64,000 bases of DNA from Leucobacter triazinivorans (GTDB taxonomy: Bacteria; Actinomycetota; Actinomycetes; Actinomycetales; Microbacteriaceae): assembly GCF_004208635.1 (NCBI RefSeq), contig NZ_CP035806.1:2108001-2172000 (forward strand). The letters run 5' to 3'. The notes beneath the pieces are model-generated. The model did not search any database. It was not told the origin of the DNA and was given only the letters and a program-made list of their open reading frames with translations. Each line of letters opens with the position of its first letter. Positions within the stretch are counted from its first letter, which is position 1. The translations under genes were made by a program, and so were the position numbers. Shown here in pieces: positions 7,777 to 15,099 of this stretch.

Positions 7777-9969
7777 ATGCCGAGACGCCGCACACTCGAA
7801 ACGGGAGTGCCCTGGATCGAACTCGCCACGACGGCCGCCGACTGGAAGAAGGCGGACCCGCAGCTGCTCGCGACCATGCTGGGGCAGATCCAGCTGATCC
7901 GCTCGTTCGAGGAGTCGGTGCTCGAACTCGCCGGCGCCGGGCTCGTGCACGGCCCCGCCCACTCGAGCATCGGCCAGGAGGGCGGCGCGGTCGGCTCCAT
8001 TCTCACGCTGCGCTCGAGCGACGGGGTGAACGGTTCGCACCGCGGCCACCACCAGTTCCTGGCCAAAGCGATCACCCACGTCTCGAACGGTGCGCTGGAT
8101 CTCGGCGCATTGGTGGATACCGACATGCGGGCGATGCTGCAGCGCACGCTCGCCGAGATCCTCGGGCTCGCCCAGGGCTTCTCGGGCGGCCGCGGCGGAT
8201 CGATGCACCTGCAGTGGCTGGAGGCCGGCGCGCTCGGCACCAATGCCATCGTCGGGGGCGGCGCCCCGCTGGCCGGCGGCAACGCCTGGGCGCAGCGGTA
8301 CGCGGGCACCGACGATGTGTCGATCAACTACTTCGGCGACGGCTCGAGCCAGATCGGATCGGTGCTCGAGTCGATGAACCTGGCCGCCGCGTGGAAGACG
8401 CCGGTCATGTTCTTCATCGAGAACAACCTCTACGCCGTCTCCACCCACGCGAGCGAGGCGAGCGCCGACACTCGGTTCTCGGTGCGGGGCCAGGGCTTCT
8501 CGGTGCCGTCGTGGCGGGTCGACGGCATGGATCCCCTCGCGGTGCACCTCGCCACGCAGGAGGCGCTCGAGCGCATGCGCGGCGGCGAGGGCCCGGCGAT
8601 CATCGAGGCCGAGGTCTACCGCTTCTTCCACCAGAACGGGCCCTTCCCCGGCAGTGCGTTCGGGTACCGCACGAAGGACGAGGAGAAGGCCTGGCGCGAG
8701 CGGGATCCGCTGCAGCGGATCGCATCGCGCATGCTGGAGCTCGGCCATGTGTCGGAGGCCGAGGTCGAATCGGTGCGAGAGCAGTCGAAGCAGGCCATGG
8801 CCGACGCCGTAGCGGCGCTCATCGAGGGCGACCCGGAGCGCGAGGGCAAGCGGCGGATCAAGCCCGAGCTGTGGCCCGATCCAGCGGTCGTCGACGCCGG
8901 CATCCGCAGCGATGCGCGCGAACTGGACGCGTGGGAGGCGAAGGAGCCGGGCGAGATCGGCGGATCCTGGCGCGACGTAAAGTTCGGCGACGCGGTGGCG
9001 GGTGCGATGGATCGTCGCATGGAGCAGGACGAGCGCATCGTCGTGCTCGGCGAGGACGTGCACAAGCTCGGCGGCGGCACGAACGGTGCCACGAAGGGGC
9101 TCGCCCAGAAGTACGGTCCCGAGCGCGTGGTCGGCACGCCGATCAGCGAGAACGCCTTCTTCGGCTTCGCCACGGGTGCGGCGCTCGACGGGCGCATCCG
9201 CCCGATCGTCGAGTTCATGTACCCCGACTTCATGTGGGTCGCCGCCGATCAGGTATTCAACCAGGCCGGGAAGGCCCGGCACATGTTCGGCGACAACAAC
9301 GACGTGCCCCTGGTGCTGCGCACGAAGGTGGCGATGGGGGTGGGCTACGGCTCGCAGCACCTCATGGATCCGGCGGGGATCTTCGCCACGCAGCCCGGGT
9401 GGCGGATCGTGGCCGCCTCCAGCGCGGCCGACTACGTCGGCCTCATGAATGCAGCACTCGCGCTCGAGGACCCGGTGCTCGTGATCGAGCACGTCGACCT
9501 CTACGGCAAGGCCGATCGTGTGCCCGAGGGCGAGCTGGACTACATCATTCCGCCCGGATCGGCCGCGGTGCGGCGCGAGGGCTCGGATGTCACGGTGCTG
9601 ACCTACCTGACGATGGTCGATCACGCGCTCGAGGCCGTCGAGCAGACGGGCATCGACGCCGAGGTGATCGACCTGCGCTGGCTCGACCGCGCCTCGTTCG
9701 ACTGGGACACGGTCGGCGAGAGCATCAGGAAGACCAACGCCGTGCTGATCGTCGAGCAGGGCGCTCGGGGCGCCTCGTACGGGGGGTGGCTCGCCGACGA
9801 GATCCAGCGCCGATACTTCGACTGGCTCGACCAGCCCGTCGAGCGGGTCACCGGAGGCGAGGCGAGCCCGAGCATCTCGAAGGTGCTCGAGCGGGCCGCG
9901 ATCGCCCGCACCGAAGAGGTCGTCGACGGCCTCGAGCGGGTGCGCACCGCACTCGGAGGGAGCAACTGA
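7777..9969 (+). CDS. Alpha-ketoacid dehydrogenase E1, fused alpha and beta subunits
   Basis: The 730-residue protein has an E1-alpha half (about 1-390) with the thiamine diphosphate motif beginning GDGSS near residue 187 and closing ENN. An E1-beta half starts near residue 397 (FGDAVAGAMDRRMEQDERIV) and continues to the C-terminus. It should decarboxylate a 2-oxoacid and pass the acyl group to the lipoyl E2 encoded immediately downstream. Pyruvate, branched-chain 2-oxoacids and acetoin are all possible in this family. The start at 7777 follows GGAG. The stop overlaps the E2 start (TGATG). No E3 gene is nearby, so the complex presumably borrows lipoamide dehydrogenase. Confidence 0.9.
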   Translation: MPRRRTLETGVPWIELATTAADWKKADPQLLATMLGQIQLIRSFEESVLELAGAGLVHGPAHSSIGQEGGAVGSILTLRSSDGVNGSHRGHHQFLAKAITHVSNGALDLGALVDTDMRAMLQRTLAEILGLAQGFSGGRGGSMHLQWLEAGALGTNAIVGGGAPLAGGNAWAQRYAGTDDVSINYFGDGSSQIGSVLESMNLAAAWKTPVMFFIENNLYAVSTHASEASADTRFSVRGQGFSVPSWRVDGMDPLAVHLATQEALERMRGGEGPAIIEAEVYRFFHQNGPFPGSAFGYRTKDEEKAWRERDPLQRIASRMLELGHVSEAEVESVREQSKQAMADAVAALIEGDPEREGKRRIKPELWPDPAVVDAGIRSDARELDAWEAKEPGEIGGSWRDVKFGDAVAGAMDRRMEQDERIVVLGEDVHKLGGGTNGATKGLAQKYGPERVVGTPISENAFFGFATGAALDGRIRPIVEFMYPDFMWVAADQVFNQAGKARHMFGDNNDVPLVLRTKVAMGVGYGSQHLMDPAGIFATQPGWRIVAASSAADYVGLMNAALALEDPVLVIEHVDLYGKADRVPEGELDYIIPPGSAAVRREGSDVTVLTYLTMVDHALEAVEQTGIDAEVIDLRWLDRASFDWDTVGESIRKTNAVLIVEQGARGASYGGWLADEIQRRYFDWLDQPVERVTGGEASPSISKVLERAAIARTEEVVDGLERVRTALGGSN

Positions 9970-11309
9970 TGGCCAGCATCGTGCGCATGCCGGAGCTCGT
10001 GACGGGCTCCGCCGAGGCCGCGATCGCGGCCTGGCTCGTGGCCGTGGGCGACGAGATTTCCGCCGGGCAGCCGATCGTCGAGATCGAGACCGAGAAGGCG
10101 ACGGTCGAGTACGAGGCCGAAGCCTCCGGGGTGCTCGCCGGCACGCTGCTCGAGGCCGGGACGTCGGTGGAGGTGGGCACGCCCATCGCAGTGCTCGCCA
10201 CCGGAGGCCAGTCGGCCGAGGAGGCGCTCGCCGAGGCCGGCGCGGCCTCGGGAGGCGACCCGGGAGCCGACGAGCCGGGATCGGCGCAGCCGGATCCTGA
10301 GCCTGCTCCGAACTCTGAGCCTGCGTCCCCTGAATCCGACGAACGGGCAGCCACCGCGGATCCGGAGACACCGACGGCCTCGGGCGAGCGACGGTTCGCG
10401 AGCCCGCTGGTGCGCAAGCTGGTGCGCGAGCGCGGTCTCGATCTCAGCGGGGTGCAGGGCACCGGACCGAACGGCCGGATCGTGCGCCGCGACCTGGACG
10501 GTCTCGCGGCCGTGCCGGTCCCGGCTCCCGCGGCCGCCGCCGCTGCGTCGTCGGAGTCGGCGGATGCCGCGCCGGACGTGCCCTCCGCGCCGAAGACCGT
10601 GCCGTCGAGCGCGCCCGAACCGGCTTCGGGATACACCGACGTGCCCCACACCGGGATGCGCCGGGCGATCGCGCGCCGGCTCACCGAGAGCAAGAGCACG
10701 GTGCCGCACTTCTACCTCGTCGCCGACTGCCGAATGGACGCGCTGCTCGAACTGCGTGCGCAGGTCAATGCGCTGGAGGCCACCCGGGTCTCGGTCAACG
10801 ACTTCGTGGTGAAGGCGGTTGCCGCCGCGCTGCAGGACGTTCCGGGCGCGAATGCGATCTGGACGGACGATGCCACGCGCCGATTCGACTCGGTCGACAT
10901 CTCCGTTGCGGTCTCCGTGCCCGACGGACTGTTCACTCCGGTCGTGCGCGGGGTCGAGAAGCTCTCGCTCGGCGCGCTCAGCCGCGAGATCCGCGACTAC
11001 GCCGAGCGCGCGCGTGCGGGCAGGCTGAAGCAGCACGAGCTCGAGGGCGGGTCGTTCTCGGTCTCCAACCTCGGCATGTACGGCACGAGCGAGTTCTCGG
11101 CGATCCTCAACCCGCCGCAGGCCGGTATCCTCGCCGTCGGCGCGGCGGAGAAGCGCCCGGTGGTGCAGGACGACGGTGCGCTCGGCGTCGCGACGATCAT
11201 GACGGTCACGCTCTCGGCCGACCACCGTGTCCTCGACGGCGCGCTCGCCGCCGAGTGGCTCGCGGCCTTCACGAAGCGCATCGAGTCCCCGATGAGCCTG
11301 CTCGTCTGA
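9969..11309 (+). CDS. 2-oxoacid dehydrogenase E2, dihydrolipoyl acyltransferase
   Basis: The 446-residue protein has an N-terminal lipoyl domain with the modified lysine in EIETEKATVEYE (K43). An Ala/Pro-rich linker follows, then a peripheral subunit-binding domain (FASPLVRKLVRERGLDLSG, about 138-172), a second linker and the CoA acyltransferase core ending DHRVLDGA. It transfers the acyl group made by E1 to CoA. It has one lipoyl domain only. Lipoylation could be supplied by the ligase encoded at 19.6-20.6 kb. It is coupled to E1 by a one-base overlap. Confidence 0.92.
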   Translation: MASIVRMPELVTGSAEAAIAAWLVAVGDEISAGQPIVEIETEKATVEYEAEASGVLAGTLLEAGTSVEVGTPIAVLATGGQSAEEALAEAGAASGGDPGADEPGSAQPDPEPAPNSEPASPESDERAATADPETPTASGERRFASPLVRKLVRERGLDLSGVQGTGPNGRIVRRDLDGLAAVPVPAPAAAAAASSESADAAPDVPSAPKTVPSSAPEPASGYTDVPHTGMRRAIARRLTESKSTVPHFYLVADCRMDALLELRAQVNALEATRVSVNDFVVKAVAAALQDVPGANAIWTDDATRRFDSVDISVAVSVPDGLFTPVVRGVEKLSLGALSREIRDYAERARAGRLKQHELEGGSFSVSNLGMYGTSEFSAILNPPQAGILAVGAAEKRPVVQDDGALGVATIMTVTLSADHRVLDGALAAEWLAAFTKRIESPMSLLV

Positions 11310-11326
11310 ATCCGGGTTCCGTCGTC

Positions 11327-11390
11327 GTCGCGCGATCGGGGCGTCGCGCGATCGGGGCGCCGCGCGATCGGGGCGCCGCGCGATCGGGGA
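11327..11390. repeat. Four tandem 16-bp units
   Basis: Four consecutive copies of G(T/C)CGCGCGATCGGGG(C/A) occupy the short space between the E2 stop and the converging TetR gene. Each unit contains the palindrome CGCGATCG. It may serve as a terminator region; otherwise it is simple repeat expansion. Confidence 0.85.
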
Positions 11391-11411
11391 GTGCGGCTCT
11401 AGCCGATTCGG

Positions 11412-12131
11412 TCAGATGAGCCGCAGACCCGGCGGAGGTACGAAGTCCGGGCCCGGTGAGTCGACGGGATCCCCCGCGGGATCCACCTCCGCGGGATCCA
11501 CCTCCTCCGTGAGCGCGAAGAGCAGCTCGGCGAGGCGGTCGCCGAGCTCGTCGAAGGCGCCGCTCGCCTCTGGTCCGGCGAGCGCGGCCGTGCGCAACGC
11601 CCGCTCGTAGACCCCGCTGAGCACCGGCATCGCGCGCTCGACCGGGATCACGAAGCGGCGTCCCGCCGCGGCGATCACGCGCTCGACGACCCCAGCGATG
11701 CTGGCGTAGAAGCGATCCATGAACTCGTGGTGGCCGGGCGCGATCGATGGGTCGCGCATGGCGAGCAGCAGGAACTCGGCCTCGAGCACGAACCAGGCGG
11801 TCGCGTCGCTCGCCGGCGCGAAGAACTCAACGATGTAGCGCGCCGCCTCCGCTGGGGAGATGCAGCCGCTGCGCTCGCGCAGGCCGGGTTCCAGCTCGCG
11901 TGCCTTCTCCGCGAGATCCTCGGCCCGCCGTTCGAACTCGCGCTCCAAGAGCGCCAGGAAGAGCTGCTCCTTGCTCGAGAAGTTCGAGTAGAAGGCGCCG
12001 CGGGTGAACCCGGCGCGGGCGCACACGGCCTCGACGGAGGCGCCCTGCAAGCCCTCCTCGGCGAAGACCTCGACGGCGGCGTCGAGCAGTCGCGTGCGGG
12101 TCTCCTGGCGTCTGGCACTCGGAGTCGACAT
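11412..12131 (-). CDS. TetR/AcrR-family transcriptional regulator
   Basis: The 239-residue protein has a canonical TetR helix-turn-helix at residues 10-60 (LLDAAVEVFAEEGLQGASVE, then RAGFTRGAFYSNFSSKEQLF). A helical ligand-binding domain and an acidic Asp/Glu/Pro-rich tail follow. It is divergent from the MMPL-YhgE/Pip operon across a 112-bp spacer with two perfect palindromes, and is the likely repressor of that operon. The ligand is unknown, probably a lipophilic or toxic compound as is common for regulators of membrane exporters. Confidence 0.9.
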   Translation of the reverse strand: MSTPSARRQETRTRLLDAAVEVFAEEGLQGASVEAVCARAGFTRGAFYSNFSSKEQLFLALLEREFERRAEDLAEKARELEPGLRERSGCISPAEAARYIVEFFAPASDATAWFVLEAEFLLLAMRDPSIAPGHHEFMDRFYASIAGVVERVIAAAGRRFVIPVERAMPVLSGVYERALRTAALAGPEASGAFDELGDRLAELLFALTEEVDPAEVDPAGDPVDSPGPDFVPPPGLRLI

Positions 12132-12172
12132 GTCACCATCTTCGCACGTTCAGCCGGCTCGAAGGCGGTGCG

Positions 12173-12210
12173 GATACATTGGTGTATCGAAAGCGATGCA
12201 CGAGTGCATC
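12173..12210. promoter_or_regulatory. Two palindromic TetR operator candidates
   Basis: GATACATTGGTGTATC (12173-12188) and GATGCACGAGTGCATC (12195-12210) are both perfect inverted repeats, with 6- and 7-bp arms, centred 22 bp apart, or two helical turns. They sit between the divergent TetR and MMPL genes. Both share the outer pattern GAT-C---G-ATC, consistent with tandem dimers of one regulator on the same DNA face. Confidence 0.7.
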
Positions 12211-12243
12211 GAGAGCACCCCCTCCCGCGACCGAAAGGCCCGC

Positions 12244-15099
12244 ATGTCCACGCTGCTCTATGCCCTCGGCCGGTGGGCGATCCGCGCGAAGACCCTCGTC
12301 CTCATCCTCTGGATCGCGGTGCTCGCCCTGCTCGGCGCCGGCGCGGGGCTCTTCGGCCAGGGCGCCAACGCACCCATCACGATCCCGGGCACCGAGTCGC
12401 AGGAGGCGATCACCGAGCTCGGTCGCACCTTCCCCGAGGTCAGCGGCACGAGTGCGACGATCATCGTCGTCGCGGCGGACGGCGAGCGGGTCGACGACGC
12501 GGCCTATGAGCAGATCATCTCCGATGCCGCGGCGGATCTCGAGGACGTGCGCGATGTCACGGCGGTGCAGACGCCGTTCTCGGAGCTGGCCGGCGGCGGG
12601 CTCGCCGACGACGGCAGCGCCGCGCTCATCACCGTGCAGGTCGAGGGCGACATGAGCACGGTGCCGGACGCGACGGTCGAGGGGATCGAGCGGGCCACCG
12701 AGGAGATCCGGGATCAGCTGCCGCAGGGCGCCCAGGCGTCCTACGGAGGGGAGATGTTCTCCGCCGCCGTGCCGGGGATCAGCCCCACCGAGGCGATCGG
12801 CGTGCTGGTCGCCTTCGTGGTGCTGATCCTGACGCTCGGATCGCTCATCGCGGCCGGCATGCCCCTGCTCATCGCGATTCTCGGCGTCGGGGTCTCCATC
12901 GCGGGCCTCTTCCTCGTCACCGCGTTCGCCGACCTCACGTCGACCACCCCCATGCTCGCGCTCATGCTCGGCCTGGCCGTGGGCATCGACTACACGCTCT
13001 TCATCGTGAGCCGGCACCAGGAGCAGCTGCGCGCGGGCCTCGGCGTCGAGGAGTCGATCGCGCGCGCCACCGCCACCAGCGGATCGGCGGTGGTGTTCGC
13101 CGGCCTTACCGTGATCATCGCGCTCGTGGGTCTCGCGGTCGCCGGGATCCCGTTCCTCACCGCGCTCGGCGTCGCCGCCGCCGCCGCGGTCGCCATCGCG
13201 GTGCTCATCGCGATCACGCTCACCCCCGCAGTCATGGCGATGGCCGGGATGCGGATCCTGCCGAAGAAGCAGCGATCCGTCGTTCTGCGTGAGGAACGAG
13301 GCGCAGAATCCAGTCGGGTGGATCCTGCGACTCGCAAGCTCGCGCAGGATGACGGGGAGACGCCGCACGCGCAGGATGACGGGGAGACGCCGCACGCTCC
13401 CTCGCGCGCCGACCGCTTCTTCGCCGGCTGGGTGCGCACGGTGACCCGGCGCCCGATCATCACGATCGCGGCGGTGCTCGTCGCCCTCGGCCTCGCCGCC
13501 GTTCCCGCGCTCGACCTGCGTCTCGCGCTCCCCAACGCGACCTCGCTGCCCGCCGACGATCCCGCCCGCGTCACCTACGAGCTGACGGGCGAGCACTTCG
13601 GCGAGGGCCACAACGGCCCGCTGCTGCTCACCGGCTCGATCATCACGAGCGAGGACCCGCTGGGACTCATGGAGGATCTCGCCGACGAGGTGCGGCAGGT
13701 CCCCGGCGTCGCCGAAGTGCCCCTCGCCACCCCGAACCAGGGCGCCGACACCGGGATCATCCAGGTGGTGCCCGAGGAGGGCCCCCACGCCGAGAGCACC
13801 GCGCAGCTCGTGCACGAGCTGCGCGAGCTGCACGACGTGTGGCAGGAGGAGTACGGCGTGAGCCTCGCGGTGACGGGCTTCACCGCGGTCGGCATCGACG
13901 TCTCCGAGATGCTCATGCAGGCGCTGCTGCCCTTCGGCATCCTGGTGGTCGGGCTCTCGCTGATCCTGCTCGCCATGGTCTTCCGCTCCGTCTGGGTGCC
14001 CGTCAAGGCCACGCTCGGCTATCTGCTCTCGGTGGGCGCCGCGTTCGGCGCGGTCGTCGCGGTGTTCCAGTGGGGCTGGTTCGCCGATCTGCTGCACGTG
14101 AGCGCCGCGGGCCCGGTGCTGAGCTTCATGCCCATCATCCTCATGGGCGTGCTCTTCGGCCTGGCGATGGACTACGAGGTGTTCCTCGTCTCGCGCATCC
14201 GCGAGGAGTACGTGCACGGGGCGACGGCGCGCGACGCGATCCGGCGCGGCTTCGTCGGCAGCGCGAAGGTGGTCACGGCCGCCGCCCTCATCATGTTCGC
14301 CGTGTTCGCCGCATTCGTGCCGGAGGGCGACCCCAGCATCAAGGTGATCGCGCTGGGTCTCGCGGTCGGTGTGTTCGTCGACGCGTTCATCGTGCGCATG
14401 ACGCTCGTGCCGGCGGTGCTCGCGCTGCTCGGGGATCGCGCGTGGTGGATGCCGCGCTGGCTGTCGCGGTTGCTGCCCGCCTTCGACGTCGAGGGGGAGG
14501 GGCTCTCTCGCGAGATCGCCCATGCCGAGTGGCCCGACGACCTGCCGCGCGCGGCGATCGCCGCGGAGCGCCTGCTGCTCCCGCATCACGTGCGCGTTCC
14601 CCGGCTGCGGGTCGCCGCGGGCGAGGTGCTGCTGCTCGACCCGCGCGATCCCGCGTCGCTGCCGCTCGCGGAGACCCTCACCGGCCGCGGTCCGATCATC
14701 GCCGGCACGGTGAAGGTCGACGGTCTGCTGCTCCCGGAGCGATCCGCTTCGCTGCGGGCGCGCTCGGCCTGGTGCGGGCCGGAGTCGCTGCGAGAAGCGT
14801 TGCGGGATCGGCCCTCCGTGCTGCTGCTCGATCTGCGTGACGCCGCCGAGCGGCCGATGACGCTCGACCGCGTGGACGACGTGCGCTCGGCCCTCGCCGC
14901 TGCGACCGTCGAGACGAGCCGAGGATCGGCCCCGGAGCTCGCGATCGTGGTGCTGGGCGGCCGGGATCTCGCCGAGCGCCTGCTGCCCGCCGACGCCCGC
15001 TTCGTCGAGCCCGACGCCGATCCGGGCGCCGATGATCCCGCGCCCGCCGATGCCTCGCCCGCCGATCCCGCGCAGACCCTGGAAGGAGCCGCCCGATGA
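12244..15099 (+). CDS. MMPL-family RND transporter with C-terminal degenerate ABC-ATPase-like domain
   Basis: The 951-residue protein has the two-repeat MMPL layout: a transmembrane helix, an exposed domain, then six helices, twice. The functional Asp residues are in GLAVGIDYTLFIVSR and GLAMDYEVFLVSR. A loop at about 343-392 is made of repeat-derived sequence including two AQDDGETPH nonapeptides. After the last helix, residues about 770-940 follow the order of an ABC nucleotide-binding domain (LRVAAGEVLLLD, AGTVKVDGLLLP, SVLLLDLRDAAE, ELAIVVLGGRDLAERL). The Walker A glycines and lysine are absent, so it is unlikely to hydrolyse ATP. MMPL proteins export lipids or toxic compounds. It is coupled by ATGA to the YhgE/Pip gene. 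The start at 12244 follows GAAAGG. Confidence 0.88.
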   Translation: MSTLLYALGRWAIRAKTLVLILWIAVLALLGAGAGLFGQGANAPITIPGTESQEAITELGRTFPEVSGTSATIIVVAADGERVDDAAYEQIISDAAADLEDVRDVTAVQTPFSELAGGGLADDGSAALITVQVEGDMSTVPDATVEGIERATEEIRDQLPQGAQASYGGEMFSAAVPGISPTEAIGVLVAFVVLILTLGSLIAAGMPLLIAILGVGVSIAGLFLVTAFADLTSTTPMLALMLGLAVGIDYTLFIVSRHQEQLRAGLGVEESIARATATSGSAVVFAGLTVIIALVGLAVAGIPFLTALGVAAAAAVAIAVLIAITLTPAVMAMAGMRILPKKQRSVVLREERGAESSRVDPATRKLAQDDGETPHAQDDGETPHAPSRADRFFAGWVRTVTRRPIITIAAVLVALGLAAVPALDLRLALPNATSLPADDPARVTYELTGEHFGEGHNGPLLLTGSIITSEDPLGLMEDLADEVRQVPGVAEVPLATPNQGADTGIIQVVPEEGPHAESTAQLVHELRELHDVWQEEYGVSLAVTGFTAVGIDVSEMLMQALLPFGILVVGLSLILLAMVFRSVWVPVKATLGYLLSVGAAFGAVVAVFQWGWFADLLHVSAAGPVLSFMPIILMGVLFGLAMDYEVFLVSRIREEYVHGATARDAIRRGFVGSAKVVTAAALIMFAVFAAFVPEGDPSIKVIALGLAVGVFVDAFIVRMTLVPAVLALLGDRAWWMPRWLSRLLPAFDVEGEGLSREIAHAEWPDDLPRAAIAAERLLLPHHVRVPRLRVAAGEVLLLDPRDPASLPLAETLTGRGPIIAGTVKVDGLLLPERSASLRARSAWCGPESLREALRDRPSVLLLDLRDAAERPMTLDRVDDVRSALAAATVETSRGSAPELAIVVLGGRDLAERLLPADARFVEPDADPGADDPAPADASPADPAQTLEGAAR
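13270..13395 (+). repeat. Dispersed hairpin/tandem repeat carried in frame inside the MMPL gene
   Basis: Two hairpins can be drawn here (arms TTCTGCG/CGCAGAA, and ATCCTGCG/CGCAGGAT). Two perfect 27-bp tandem units follow at 13342-13368 and 13369-13395, each encoding AQDDGETPH. The GGATCCTGCGACT and GCAGGATGACGG segments recur in the noncoding array at 63902-64000, so this looks like an intergenic element that landed, and then expanded, in a hydrophilic cytoplasmic loop without breaking the frame. Confidence 0.75.

Noticed and set aside
7762..10371. Very long antisense reading frames opposite E1-E2, MMPL, the aldolase gene and others
   Set aside because: They follow from extreme third-position GC in the real genes. 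Their proteins are Arg/Ala/Pro-rich and low-complexity, and they lack ribosome sites and known motifs.
12244..15099. Fusion of MMPL with an active ABC ATPase
   Set aside because: The Walker A lysine and glycine loop are missing, so catalytic activity is not supported.
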